64,000 bases of DNA, taken from the NCBI GenBank assembly GCA_036268995.1, contig DATATB010000137.1, forward strand, positions 85,757 through 149,756, in the 5' to 3' direction. This DNA comes from DATATB01 sp036268995 (GTDB taxonomy: Bacteria > Planctomycetota > Planctomycetia > Pirellulales > PNKZ01). Below the pieces are notes generated by a model. The model was not told the origin of the DNA and made no database searches. It worked only from the letters and a program-made list of their open reading frames with translations. The translations under genes were made by a program, and so were the position numbers. Shown here in pieces: positions 9,236 to 22,530 of the stretch (the first letter of the stretch is position 1; the number at the start of each line of letters is the position of its first letter).

Positions 9236-10609
9236 ATGTTATTCCGCGCGGATCGATCGTCGCCAAGCAAACTGTTTCTCGCGTTCGGGCTATGCGCCGC
9301 CCTGTTACTCTGCCGGCCGATGCCGACGCTCGCTCAGCGCGGCTTTGGCGGCGGCGGTTCGGTGGGCGGCGTGCTGATCGATGCCGAAGGGCTGCTGAAG
9401 AATCCCACGGTGGCCGAAGTCCAAACGCTGGAACAGTTGCGGCGCGAGTCGTTCGAGCCCATCCCCAACGACTTGAAACGCGCGGCCGAGTTGCGCAAGG
9501 TTTCGCTGCGGCGGTTGGAAGCCGAGTTGGCGGCGCGCCAAAAGTCCGGCGAGCCGCTGGACGACGCCATGCGCTACCTGGCCGGTTTGCAGCGCATCCG
9601 CTTTGTGTTCGTCTATCCCGAGCACAACGACATTGTCGTGGCCGGTTATGCCGAGCCTTGGAAAATCGATGCGCAGGGCAACACGGTCGGCGCTTCGACA
9701 GGCCGGCCGGTCATGCTGTTGGACGACCTGATCGTGGCGCTGCGCACGGGTCGTCCCGGCACCGGCACGATTAGTTGCTCGATCGATCCGACGTCCGAAG
9801 GCCTGGCCCGGCTGCAGCAATACGCGGCCACGATGGGGGCCATCACCGATCCGCAGCGCGAAGCGCAGACCATCGAGCAACTGCTCGGGCCGCAAACCAT
9901 TTCGGTCAGCGGCGTGGCGGCCACGAGTCATTTTGCCCGCGTGATGGTCGCGGCCGATTACCGCATGAAGCGGCTGGGCATGAAGCTCGATCCCTCGCCC
10001 ATCCCGGGGCTGCCCAGCTACGTGGACATGATTCGCCCCAGCACCCGCGGCATGCAGAGCATGACGCCGCGCTGGTGGATGGTGCCCAATTACGAGCCGC
10101 TGCTGACCGACGACAAGGGCCTGGCCTGGGAAATCCGCCGGGCCAGCGTCAAGGCGCTCACCCAAGACACGTTGTTTGGCAAGGAAGGTTCGAAGACCCA
10201 AACGCGCACGGTGAACCCCATGGCCCAACTGTGGGCCAACAACTTTACGAACAAATACGACGACCTGTCCGTCAAGGACACGGTCTTCGGCCAATTGCGA
10301 AACTGCATGGACCTGGCCGTGCTCGCCGCGCTCATCGTGAAGCAGGATCTGGGCGGACTGGCCGGCTACCAACTGCCGCTGTGGCTGGACGACGTGAATC
10401 TGCCGGTCGCCGAAATGAACGCTCCGCGCACCACCAGCACCCAAGTCAGCTATGCCCGTCGGGCAAATAGTTGGATTGTGACTGCCTCCGGCGGGGTGGA
10501 GTTGTCGGTGGAATCCGTCGTCAGCCGCACCCAGCACAGCGACCAGGTCGAGCGGGTGCGCGAGCAGGCGAAACCCGCCGGCGACGCCGAGCCCTGGTGG
10601 TGGGACTAG
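9236..10609 (+). CDS. DUF1598 family secreted protein
   Basis: A 457-residue protein with an N-terminal signal peptide (hydrophobic residues about 13-30, cleavage near TLAQ). It has the features of the planctomycete-specific DUF1598 family: a Gly-rich mature N-terminus followed by VGGVLIDAEG. The middle reads RFVFVYPEHNDIVVAGYAEPW and WWMVPNYEPL. The C-terminal half reads GQLRNCMDLAVLAALI, and the protein ends in PWWWD. No enzyme motif is evident and no function is known for the family. It is transcribed alone, followed by 179 bases before the desaturase. Confidence 0.85.
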   Translation: MLFRADRSSPSKLFLAFGLCAALLLCRPMPTLAQRGFGGGGSVGGVLIDAEGLLKNPTVAEVQTLEQLRRESFEPIPNDLKRAAELRKVSLRRLEAELAARQKSGEPLDDAMRYLAGLQRIRFVFVYPEHNDIVVAGYAEPWKIDAQGNTVGASTGRPVMLLDDLIVALRTGRPGTGTISCSIDPTSEGLARLQQYAATMGAITDPQREAQTIEQLLGPQTISVSGVAATSHFARVMVAADYRMKRLGMKLDPSPIPGLPSYVDMIRPSTRGMQSMTPRWWMVPNYEPLLTDDKGLAWEIRRASVKALTQDTLFGKEGSKTQTRTVNPMAQLWANNFTNKYDDLSVKDTVFGQLRNCMDLAVLAALIVKQDLGGLAGYQLPLWLDDVNLPVAEMNAPRTTSTQVSYARRANSWIVTASGGVELSVESVVSRTQHSDQVERVREQAKPAGDAEPWWWD

Positions 10610-10788
10610 CAGCGCTTCAGCGGTTGGTAGCGCCCGACGGCAACGGGCGGTTGGCGCAAAGCTTGACTTGTGTGCCGCGACCAATAAAGATCGAACAAGG
10701 TGCGATCTTTCGCTTGCCGGGGACTTTAGGGGCATGCCCAGCGATGGGCAAAATCCCGGGCTTCGCGGTCGCCGCTGCTGGAGAACGC

Positions 10789-11802
10789 ATGGACTCACGG
10801 CTGACCACGCGCGTGCTCGAGTCGCCGGCAGACGAAGCCCAGTGGCGAGAGCCTTCCGCGGCCTCACTCCAGAATTCCTCCGGGCAACTCTCTTATTTTC
10901 TGGTCGCGTTGACCACGGTGGTCGTACCGATCCTCGGGCTGTTTGCCGCCGGAATCTCCTTCTGGCACCAAGGCATCAGCGCGGTCGATCTCTCGCTGGC
11001 GATCGTCATGTATCTCGTGACCGTGCTCGGCGTCGAGCTGGGGTTTCATCGCTATCTCACACACCGATCGCTGAAAACCACGCCCGCGCTGCGTGCCCTG
11101 ATGACCGTCTGTGGCTGCATGGCAGCGCATGGGCCGCCGATCTGGTGGGTAGCCATTCATCGCCGTCATCACAACTACAGCGACCACGACGGCGACCCTC
11201 ATTCTCCCAACCTGCATGGCGAGACGCTGTGGCAGCAGCTCAAGGGCGGCTGGCACTCGCATGTGGCCTGGATGTTTCGCCCACGATACACGGCAGCCCA
11301 CGCGGCCCACTTCGCCAAAGACCTGCTGGGCGATCGCACGCTCGTCGCGATCGATCGCTGGTACGCGTTCTGGGTCGTACTGGGCCTCGCCATTCCCGCT
11401 GGCCTGGGCGGATGGATCGGCGGAACCTGGGCGGCAGCCTGGACTGCCTTGCTCTGGGGCGGTCTGATGCGCATGTTTGTCGGGCAGCACGCGCTGTGGT
11501 GGGGCATTGTCACCGTGTGCCATCGCTACGGCACCCGACCTTTCCAGAGCAACGACGATAGCAAGAACAACGTGCTGATCGCCGTGCTGTTTCTGGGCGA
11601 CGGTTGGCACAACAACCATCATGCGTTTCCCAGTTCAGCACGCGTCGGATTGCGCTGGTGGGAGGCGGACTTCACCTGGTGGGTGATCCGCGGCCTGGAG
11701 CGCTGCGGCCTGGTGTGGGATGTGAAAGTTCCCTCGAGCAAGGCCATCGGCGAGAAGCTCGTCGGCGTTACACCACTGTCAGGTGTAAATACGCAAATGT
11801 AA
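10789..11802 (+). CDS. Acyl-lipid/acyl-CoA desaturase (HNNHH type)
   Basis: A 337-residue integral membrane di-iron fatty acid desaturase of the delta-9-like family. All three histidine boxes are intact: HRYLTH (near residue 87), HRRHH (near 124) and WHNNHHAF (near 273). Hydrophobic pairs lie between them. The open frame extends upstream to 10471, but the ATG at 10789 is preceded by GGAG at good spacing and starts the conserved part, so it is preferred. The gene converges on the KAS III-type gene and overlaps its 3' end by 35 bases. With the two desaturases at 25-27 kb it makes three in one cluster, which suggests a product with several double bonds or several chain substrates. Confidence 0.9.
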   Translation: MDSRLTTRVLESPADEAQWREPSAASLQNSSGQLSYFLVALTTVVVPILGLFAAGISFWHQGISAVDLSLAIVMYLVTVLGVELGFHRYLTHRSLKTTPALRALMTVCGCMAAHGPPIWWVAIHRRHHNYSDHDGDPHSPNLHGETLWQQLKGGWHSHVAWMFRPRYTAAHAAHFAKDLLGDRTLVAIDRWYAFWVVLGLAIPAGLGGWIGGTWAAAWTALLWGGLMRMFVGQHALWWGIVTVCHRYGTRPFQSNDDSKNNVLIAVLFLGDGWHNNHHAFPSSARVGLRWWEADFTWWVIRGLERCGLVWDVKVPSSKAIGEKLVGVTPLSGVNTQM

Positions 11803-12904
11803 ACCGGGCGCTTTCCGGCACGACGCACATGATGCGTTGCCCGCGCTCGAGCCGGCCGGAAGTCAGCAATTCTTCGAGCATGATGAAGATCGAAGCCGCG
11901 CCGGTATTCCCTTTGCGAGACAGGTTGGTAAACCACCGCTCGTCGGGAATGGCAAAGTCGCAGGCGGCCAGCATCTCCGCAATCGGCCGGCGAAACACTT
12001 CGCTCGACAAATGCGGCAGCAGCCAATCCACCTGGTCCGCGTGCATGGCCCGGCGCTCGCGGATTTCGAGAAGCGATCGGCGGAATGCGACGGGGACGAT
12101 GTTTTTCTCGAGCAGCCGGGTGTCCTGCGACAAGTTGAGATAGCCCTGCTCCAGCAATTCGGTGAGCTGCGTTTCGGCGCGCCAGCCGCGGAGCGAACCG
12201 TCGGTTTGCTTCACGGCTCCCGAATACATGCACGTTTCCAGTTCACCGGCAAAGGAAAGAATATCCAACCAATCGATCCTCAGGCTGGGGCCGCCGCTGC
12301 GCGGCTGATCGGCCAGCAGCATGGCTCCCGCTCCGTCGGAAAGCATCCAGCGCAGGAACTCGTGCTCGAAGGCCAGAAACGGGTTCTCATCGACACGCGC
12401 CTCGATTTGCGACTGGAAGTGGCTGGCCCGCAGCGCGGTCGAAGCCAGCTCCGAACCCGTCACCACCGCTCGAGTCGTCGCGCCGTTGAGGATGCTGAGA
12501 TAGGCATACTTCAAGGCCGTCATGCCCGAACAACAAACGCCGGCCGTGGAAACGATCTCGCATGGCGGCCAGCGCAGCAGCCCCTGCACCATGGCCGCAT
12601 GATTGGGAATCCACTGATCCGGCGAGGAGGTACCGCAGCTCAGCAGTTGCACGGGCGCCGTGTTCGGATCGGCGGCCATCGCCTGCCGGATGGCTGCGAC
12701 CGTCAGCTCGGCGTTGGTGTGCGTTTGCTCGCCGGTGTGCCGATCGATGGCGTAGTGACGCGACTGGATGCCGTTGCGCATCAGGACCACGTCTTTTAGC
12801 CGCGAAGGCCTGCCGCCGACCACGCCCAACACCGACTCGATTTCGTCGTTGCCGACGGGCGCGTTGGGCAGGCAGCATCCCAGCCCGGTGATGTATGCGG
12901 GCAT
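11768..12904 (-). CDS. KAS III-type 3-oxoacyl-ACP synthase
   Basis: A 378-residue thiolase-fold condensing enzyme of the FabH/KAS III group. The active-site triad can be read: Cys125 in GVCCSGMTA, His298 in LLPHLSS and Asn333 in KGNTGAAS. The usual HQAN around the His is PHLS, which is common in secondary-metabolism relatives. It is the last gene of the leftward PKS operon. Its ATG follows the PKS stop TAG directly with no base between, so translation is surely coupled. It may load a starter, add a last extender or join two chains; the sequence cannot tell which. The 3' end overlaps the convergent desaturase by 35 bases. Confidence 0.87.
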   Translation of the reverse strand: MPAYITGLGCCLPNAPVGNDEIESVLGVVGGRPSRLKDVVLMRNGIQSRHYAIDRHTGEQTHTNAELTVAAIRQAMAADPNTAPVQLLSCGTSSPDQWIPNHAAMVQGLLRWPPCEIVSTAGVCCSGMTALKYAYLSILNGATTRAVVTGSELASTALRASHFQSQIEARVDENPFLAFEHEFLRWMLSDGAGAMLLADQPRSGGPSLRIDWLDILSFAGELETCMYSGAVKQTDGSLRGWRAETQLTELLEQGYLNLSQDTRLLEKNIVPVAFRRSLLEIRERRAMHADQVDWLLPHLSSEVFRRPIAEMLAACDFAIPDERWFTNLSRKGNTGAASIFIMLEELLTSGRLERGQRIMCVVPESARFTFAYLHLTVV

Positions 12905-16060
<3,156 letters not shown>

Positions 16061-16064
16061 GTGC

Positions 16065-19000
16065 TTATCCACCGGCCCCTTGTGTTTGCGCGCCGCCCCC
16101 CGCGCGGCGCAGCGTCGCCAATTCACCGGCCAGCAGCCCGGCAATTTCGTCGTCGGTCATCCTTTCCAGGTCGGAATCGGCGGCCTCGTCCGGACCAGTC
16201 GAACCGCGCGCGTCGCCATTGGCAGAATGCTCGGCGGTTCGCTGCGTGAGATGCTCGGCGAGCGCTTCGAGCGTCGGGTAATCGAATAGCAGGGTCGTGG
16301 GCAGGGGAGCGGCAATCGCCACCTCCAGCGCATTACGCATTTCCACGGCCATCAGCGAGTCGAGTCCCAGCTCGCGCAGCGGTTGTCGCGGATCGATCGC
16401 ACGCGGGTCGGCTAGCCCCAACGCGTGGGCAGCCATTTCGCTCAAATGTGTGATCGCGACCGCGCCGCGTTGGGATTGCGGCGCGGCTTCCATTCGCTGC
16501 CGAAGATCACCGGCCGCGCGCTGGGCAAGGCTCGCCGTGCGGGGCGTCGAGGCAACGGCGGCCAACAGCGGCGCGGCCGCGTGGGGCAATCGCTCGAGAA
16601 ACTTTGGCCAGTCCACCGGCAAGACCGCGACCTGCGGCTCCTGCTGACCGAGCAGACGTTCCAGCGCTTGCAAGCCAGCCTCCGGTGCGATCGGCTGCAA
16701 GCCGGCCAGGTTCCGGCTGGCGTGGGCCGCGGCCATGCCCACTTCGCTCCAGGGCCCCCAATTGATGCTCAGGCCCGGCAGCCCTTGCCGTTGGCGCTCG
16801 TGGATGAGGGCATCTTGAAACGCGTTGGCGGCGCTATAGTTGATCTGGCCAGGCGATCCGATGAGCGCCGCAATCGATGAAAAGCAGACGAAGAAATCCA
16901 GCGGCAACGCACGCGTGGCGGCATGCAGGTTCCAGGTTCCCGCCACCTTCGGGCGCAACACGTGCTCGAAGCGTTGCGACGACTGCTGCGCGATCGTGGC
17001 GTCGTCCAGAACGCCCGCGGCGTGCATCACCCCGGCCAGCGGCGGGAGCTTCGAGAGCGTGCCGCGAAACACGCGATCGACGTCGCCCGGCTCAGCCACG
17101 TCGGCCTGGACGGTGACGACTTGGGCGCCGGCCTTTCGCAGGCGGAGAAGCAATTCAGTAGTGGCGGGCGTCGGCGGGCTTCGTCCCAGCAGGACGAGGT
17201 GGCGGGCCCCGCGCTCGATCATCCACTCCGCGAGCTTCAACCCCAGCCCTCCCAATCCGCCCGTGACGAGGTAACTAGCGTCGTCGCGGAACAGCGGCTC
17301 GGCTCTGACCGCGACGGGCTGTGTCAGCACAACCTTGCCGATATGGCGTGCCTGAGCCATCCAACGGAACGCGCTGGGTGCCTGCTGGATCGAAAACGCC
17401 TGGCAAGGCAACGGAGACAGCGAGCCGGCATCGAATTCGGCCATCAGCATGGCGAGTGTGGCGTGAATCAACTCGGGCTGCCGGTGGCTAAGCTCGACCA
17501 GGTCGAGCACGAAATACTCCACGCCGGGATTCAGGGCTTTGGCTTGCGCCGCGTTCCAGATGCCGGTTTTGCCGATCTCGATAAATCGGCCGCCGAGCCG
17601 CAGCAGCTCCAAGCTGCGTGGAATGAACTCGCCGGCCAGCGAATTAAGGACGATGTCCAGGCCTTGGCCGTGGGCGCGCCGAACATCATTGGCAAAGTCG
17701 AGCGTCCGCGAATTCATCACGTGCGGAACGCGGCAAGCCGAAAGTAGCTCGCGCTTCAGGACGCTGCCGGCCGTGGCGAACACGACGGCCGCCGCTCGCT
17801 GAGCGAGCTGCACCGCGGCTAGACCGACTCCACCGGTGGCCGCATGGATCAGCACACGATCTCCAGCGGCCATGCGTCCATGCTGGTTTAGCGCCAGCCA
17901 GGCCGTGAGAAAGGCAATCGGAGCCGCCGCCGCTTCCGCGAACGTGAGACTTCGGGGCTTCGTAGCGACGAACAAGGCGGGCACGGTCACGAAGGTGGCG
18001 AAGCTGCCTTGGGCAATGGCCACCACCTCAGTGCCGGGCTGCAAGCCTTCGACGCCGCTTCCCACGCTGACGACGACACCGCTGCACTCGCCGCCCAGGG
18101 GCCCAGCATCGCCCGGGTACATGCCCAGGGCATTGAGCACGTCGCGAAAATTAAGCCCTGTGGCTCGCACTTCGATTTCGACTTCGCCCGGTCCGGGAGG
18201 CCGCCGCTCGACGGGTCGCAACACGAGATGATCAAGCACACCTCGCCCAGCCGTGTCGAGCTGGCACGCCGCGGCCGCGGGAAGCTCGAGCCGCCTCGAC
18301 GTTTCCGCCGGCTCGTCTGCCAAACGAACCAGTCGAGCGGCATACCGCTGACCGGCGCGATAAGCCAGTTGGTTCTCGGCCCCGCCGGCGTCCATCTCGG
18401 CGAGCAGCGCCGCCGCGAGTTCGTCGGGCGTGCCGGCAGGATCGAGGTCAAGATGCCGGCAATTCAGTTTCGGAGCCTCGAGCGCAAGGGTTCGCGCCAT
18501 GCCGGCCAGCGGCGCTTGCCCGAGCGATTGCGGCACAGCCTGTGGTCCCACAGCGGCAACTCCGCCGGTCACCAGCCAGAGATTCGGCACGTCGGCGGTT
18601 GCTCGCTCCAGGGATTGCACCAGATGCAGCAAGCCGGCGCACGAAGCTTGGACCGATGCGGACAATTCCGAGCCAGCTTGTGCGAAAATCGATTCACGAT
18701 CGGGGCTCGCCAGGTAGACGACATTTCGCGGGTGCGAGCCAGCCTGATCGACGTCTTTCAGCACGCGTTGCCAATTTTGCGCATTCGCGAAGATGCACGT
18801 TTCGTGGCGAGCGGCGATTTGTTCACACAGCGTGGCGGCCCAGGGACTGCCATCGGAAATGATGATGCGCGGTCCGATTTGGCGTTTGGCCGGGCCGGCT
18901 GGCGCAGGAGGCTGCGGTTGCCACTGGACTTTGTATAGCCACTGCGCGATTGGGTCGCTGGGCGCGGCTTGGGCAGCGAGTCCTGCCGTCCGGATCAAGT

Positions 19001-22000
19001 TCAGCCCGACAATCTCGGCTACTAAATTCTCGTCGCCATCGAAGATCCGCAGGTCCACGGTTCGCGTGTCCTGGTTGCCCGCGACGGTCGGGCGAACCGC
19101 CGCATGGCTGACAAGCGTCCCGTCTGGCTGGCGGAAAACAGTGGCACGATCGATGCTGTGCGGCAGCCAGGCCTGCTGGTCATTGGTCAGTCCACCCTCG
19201 GCAGACAGGGCGGCCGCCGCGACGTGCAAGCACGCATCGAGAATGGCGGGATGAAAACGATAGCGGTCGCCGTGATTCGTATCCGGCGGCAGAAGTTCGA
19301 TTGAGCCTACCGCCTCGGCACTGCCACACCACAAGCGTGTTACGCGACGAAAGGCGGGGCCATAGTCCAGGCCCCGCGCTTGGAGCGCTGCGTATTGGCT
19401 GGCGACGTCGATTTCGTCGCGGCAGCGAGCCGCCTCGGCCGAGCAGCTTGCCGGTTCCGCACGCTGCGTGGAAGTTCCGCCGCGAACCAAATGGCCCTGG
19501 CAATGCTGATGCCAAGACTCGGTGCCGGCATTTTGCTCCAAGCTGGCAATCCGAAACGCGCCATCCGGAAGCACGACGAGCTGGACGACTGCCGGCTGCG
19601 AGTCGCGTAGTTTCATCGGTTCCAGAAATACGACGCGCTCGACAGCGTGTTCGCCGGGCCCGAAATGCGCGTCGGCCGCCGCGCGAGCCATTTCCAACCA
19701 GGCCGTGCCCGGCACAATCGGTGTGCCAAAGATGACGTGCTCCCACAGCCAAGGAGTTTCCGCTCGAGTAAAACGGGATTCGAACAAGGGCAAGGCGGAC
19801 CGCGCTCGAGTTCCCAGCAATGGATGGAGAGCGGGACCAGCCGCCGGAAGTTCGATGGCAGCGCTCGCCCCGTCTCGACGTTCCGCGGGCTCGACCCAGT
19901 AGCGCTGGCGTTGAAATGGATAGGCCGGCAGCTTGAGGCGCCGTGACGTGGGGCCGGGAAAAACGTTGGCCCAGCGGACGTTCACGCCGCGGGTGTACAA
20001 AGCGCCCAGGCTTTCGGTCATCTGCTGTTCGACATCGCGCCCTTGCCGCAAAGAGGGCAGCCAGACAAGCGAGTCGCCTGCCACCGACCGCCGACCTAAT
20101 CCCAACAAAGTTGTCCCCGGCCCGATCTCTAAAAAAGTTTCGCAGCCCAACTCCGCGAGGCTGCGCATGCCCGCGGCGAACTGCACGCTCTCGCGTGTAT
20201 GCCGGCAAAGGTACGACGCGTCGAGCGTCTCGCCACGATCCAACGGCTGGCCCGTGATGTTTGCAATCAGGGTCACGCGCGGCGGCGAGAACCTGATGCG
20301 CTGCACTGTCTGCGCGTACTCATCCAGCATCGCGTCCACCAGCGGAGAGTGAAACGCATGCGAAACGTTCAAGCGTTGAGTCGCGATTCCCTGCGAGGCG
20401 AAGGTTGACAGCACCTCTTCAAAATGCGGATTAGCACCGGAAATGACGACGTTTTCGGGACCATTCAAAGCCGCGATCGACAGGCTGTTCGCAAAGGGCG
20501 CTAACACCGCCGCGACACGCGCTGCATCAGTAAAGACCGCGGCCATGCCCCCGGTTCGCGGTAATTGCGACATCAGCCGCCCTCGCAGCGCCACCAGCGC
20601 GAGCCCATCTTCCAGGCTCAACATGCCGGCCCGGCAAGCCGCCACGTATTCACCCAGACTGTGACCGAGTAGGGCCACGGGCTGAACGCCCCACGACTCC
20701 CACAATTCGGCCAGCGCGTACTCTAGCGCAAAAAGCGCGGGCTGGGCATACGCGGTATCGTCCAGCGGCGACGTGTCGCCCGCCTCGGGATACAGCACCG
20801 AAAGGAGTGGCTGGGCCAGTTGCGGATTAAGGATTTCGGACGACCGCTCGAGCGACTTTCGAAAGACCGGCTCGCAATCGTATAAGCGGCGGCCCATGCC
20901 GACGTACTGTGCTCCTTGGCCAGTAAACAGCATAGCAATTTTCGGCCGACGATTGGACGCCGCCCTGCCGGACGCCACCCGCGAGTTGGGCTTGCCCGCG
21001 GCAAATGCCTCGAGCGCTTCGCAAGCGCCCGCCGCATCACCGGCCGTGATGCTAAGGCGATAGTCATGATGGCTGCGATGATGTGCCGCCCCTCGACAGA
21101 TGGCGGGCCAACTGCCCGGAGCCTCCGCAATCTGCCGGCCATACGCCATCGCTAGCTCTTTGAGCGCCGCGGGATGGCGAGCCGCGATCGGCAGCAACTG
21201 CCAGGCACGCGGCTCCTCGGGCAGCGAAGGTTTCTGCGACTCGGCAACGGGCGGGCCCTCGAGCACCAGATGCGCATTGGTGCCGCCGAAACCAAACGAG
21301 CTCACGCCCGCCAACATTGGCGTTGAGCCCTTGGGCCAAGGCTCGAGGGCCGTCTGCACCTTGAGTGGCAACCGATCAAATGCGATATGCGGATTCGGCG
21401 TCTTGAAATGCAGCTGCGGCAACATCCATCCATGACGCATGGAGAGGGCCACTTTGATAACGCTGGCAACTCCGGCCGCGGCTTCCAGGTGGCCGATATT
21501 CGTCTTCAGCGAACCGATGGAGCAGCGGTTTCCGGCGGGCCGGCCCGTGGCCAGGACTGTTCCCAGGGCGTGGGCCTCGATCGGATCGCCCAAAAAGGTG
21601 CCGGTGCCGTGGGCTTCGACATACTGCACCTGCCCCGGCGACACGCCCGCGTTGGCATATGCGGTTCGCAATACGGCTTCCTGGGCGCGACCGCTGGGCG
21701 CGGTGAGCCCATTGCTGCGACCGTCCTGGTTGACCGCTTCGCCACGGATCAGGGCATAGATATCGTCGCCGTCGGCCTGCGCTTGGGACAGCAGCTTGAG
21801 CACCAGTAGCCCCGCCCCTTCGCCGCGGACATATCCGTTGGCGGCCGCATCGAACGTGTGGCACCGCCCGTCGGGCGACATGGCCGAGAGCTTGCTGAAG
21901 CCGATCGTTGTGGCGGGCTCGAGCATCAGGCTCACGCCGCCGGAGAGCGCGACCGTCGACGCGCCGCTCCGCAAGCTCGCGCAGGCCAGTTGAATGGCCA

Positions 22001-22529
22001 CGAGCGACGATGAGCAGGCCGTATCGACCGACATGCTCGGCCCGCGAAAGTCGAACGCATAGGAAATGCGATTCGACATGATGCACGGAAAGTAGCCCGT
22101 GTTCGTGTATCCGTCGATCAGGTTCGGATCCTTGATTTGCGCGAAGCTATATTCGAGCACTCCGAACCCGATAAACACGCCGGTCGCCGTGCTGGCCAGT
22201 GATTGGGGCACGATGCCCGCGTCTTCCAGCGCCTCCCAACTGAGTTCCAGCAGCAGTCTCTGCTGCGGATCCATGCGCAGCACTTCGCGCGGCGCGATAC
22301 TGAAGAACGCGGCGTCGAAACCATCGACCGGACCCAGGAAGCCGCCCCAGCGGGTCAGCATTTTGCCTGGGGCCTTTGGATCGGCATCGAAATACTGGTC
22401 GTGATTCCAGCGCTCGGCCGGAATTTCGCGAACCATGTCGGTGCCGTCGCGAAGCAGTCGCCAAAATTCAGTTGGATTGTCGGCGCCGGGAAAGCGGCAA
22501 CTCATCCCGACAATCGCGATGGGTTCCAT
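16065..22529 (-). CDS. Highly reducing type I PKS, KS-AT-DH-ER-KR-ACP
   Basis: A 2154-residue complete reducing module. KS about 1-430 (Cys172 in DTACSSS, EAHGTGT, KTNIGHLE). AT about 530-840 (Ser624 in GHSLGEY; the HAFHS motif points to malonyl use). DH about 885-1165 (His931 in HVIFGTPIVP; ILDACLH). A structural pseudo-reductase segment lies at about 1185-1400. ER about 1425-1735 (GGVGLAAVQLAQ). KR about 1745-1940 (GGLGGLG, Ser and Tyr in the catalytic stretch near NYSAANAF). ACP about 2020-2100 (Ser2058 in LGLDSLMA). All catalytic residues are present, so each cycle should give a saturated two-carbon extension, as in mycocerosic-type or heterocyst glycolipid synthases. The start ATG lies one base after the stop of the ACP gene. 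The longer frame to 23060 overlaps that ACP and is not real. Confidence 0.93.
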   Translation of the reverse strand: MEPIAIVGMSCRFPGADNPTEFWRLLRDGTDMVREIPAERWNHDQYFDADPKAPGKMLTRWGGFLGPVDGFDAAFFSIAPREVLRMDPQQRLLLELSWEALEDAGIVPQSLASTATGVFIGFGVLEYSFAQIKDPNLIDGYTNTGYFPCIMSNRISYAFDFRGPSMSVDTACSSSLVAIQLACASLRSGASTVALSGGVSLMLEPATTIGFSKLSAMSPDGRCHTFDAAANGYVRGEGAGLLVLKLLSQAQADGDDIYALIRGEAVNQDGRSNGLTAPSGRAQEAVLRTAYANAGVSPGQVQYVEAHGTGTFLGDPIEAHALGTVLATGRPAGNRCSIGSLKTNIGHLEAAAGVASVIKVALSMRHGWMLPQLHFKTPNPHIAFDRLPLKVQTALEPWPKGSTPMLAGVSSFGFGGTNAHLVLEGPPVAESQKPSLPEEPRAWQLLPIAARHPAALKELAMAYGRQIAEAPGSWPAICRGAAHHRSHHDYRLSITAGDAAGACEALEAFAAGKPNSRVASGRAASNRRPKIAMLFTGQGAQYVGMGRRLYDCEPVFRKSLERSSEILNPQLAQPLLSVLYPEAGDTSPLDDTAYAQPALFALEYALAELWESWGVQPVALLGHSLGEYVAACRAGMLSLEDGLALVALRGRLMSQLPRTGGMAAVFTDAARVAAVLAPFANSLSIAALNGPENVVISGANPHFEEVLSTFASQGIATQRLNVSHAFHSPLVDAMLDEYAQTVQRIRFSPPRVTLIANITGQPLDRGETLDASYLCRHTRESVQFAAGMRSLAELGCETFLEIGPGTTLLGLGRRSVAGDSLVWLPSLRQGRDVEQQMTESLGALYTRGVNVRWANVFPGPTSRRLKLPAYPFQRQRYWVEPAERRDGASAAIELPAAGPALHPLLGTRARSALPLFESRFTRAETPWLWEHVIFGTPIVPGTAWLEMARAAADAHFGPGEHAVERVVFLEPMKLRDSQPAVVQLVVLPDGAFRIASLEQNAGTESWHQHCQGHLVRGGTSTQRAEPASCSAEAARCRDEIDVASQYAALQARGLDYGPAFRRVTRLWCGSAEAVGSIELLPPDTNHGDRYRFHPAILDACLHVAAAALSAEGGLTNDQQAWLPHSIDRATVFRQPDGTLVSHAAVRPTVAGNQDTRTVDLRIFDGDENLVAEIVGLNLIRTAGLAAQAAPSDPIAQWLYKVQWQPQPPAPAGPAKRQIGPRIIISDGSPWAATLCEQIAARHETCIFANAQNWQRVLKDVDQAGSHPRNVVYLASPDRESIFAQAGSELSASVQASCAGLLHLVQSLERATADVPNLWLVTGGVAAVGPQAVPQSLGQAPLAGMARTLALEAPKLNCRHLDLDPAGTPDELAAALLAEMDAGGAENQLAYRAGQRYAARLVRLADEPAETSRRLELPAAAACQLDTAGRGVLDHLVLRPVERRPPGPGEVEIEVRATGLNFRDVLNALGMYPGDAGPLGGECSGVVVSVGSGVEGLQPGTEVVAIAQGSFATFVTVPALFVATKPRSLTFAEAAAAPIAFLTAWLALNQHGRMAAGDRVLIHAATGGVGLAAVQLAQRAAAVVFATAGSVLKRELLSACRVPHVMNSRTLDFANDVRRAHGQGLDIVLNSLAGEFIPRSLELLRLGGRFIEIGKTGIWNAAQAKALNPGVEYFVLDLVELSHRQPELIHATLAMLMAEFDAGSLSPLPCQAFSIQQAPSAFRWMAQARHIGKVVLTQPVAVRAEPLFRDDASYLVTGGLGGLGLKLAEWMIERGARHLVLLGRSPPTPATTELLLRLRKAGAQVVTVQADVAEPGDVDRVFRGTLSKLPPLAGVMHAAGVLDDATIAQQSSQRFEHVLRPKVAGTWNLHAATRALPLDFFVCFSSIAALIGSPGQINYSAANAFQDALIHERQRQGLPGLSINWGPWSEVGMAAAHASRNLAGLQPIAPEAGLQALERLLGQQEPQVAVLPVDWPKFLERLPHAAAPLLAAVASTPRTASLAQRAAGDLRQRMEAAPQSQRGAVAITHLSEMAAHALGLADPRAIDPRQPLRELGLDSLMAVEMRNALEVAIAAPLPTTLLFDYPTLEALAEHLTQRTAEHSANGDARGSTGPDEAADSDLERMTDDEIAGLLAGELATLRRAGGGAQTQGAGG

Positions 22530-22530
22530 C

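Noticed and set aside
9305..10867. 520-codon ORF antisense to the DUF1598 gene
   Set aside because: Low-complexity Arg/His/Ala translation with no motif; the sense frame has a signal peptide and known family features.
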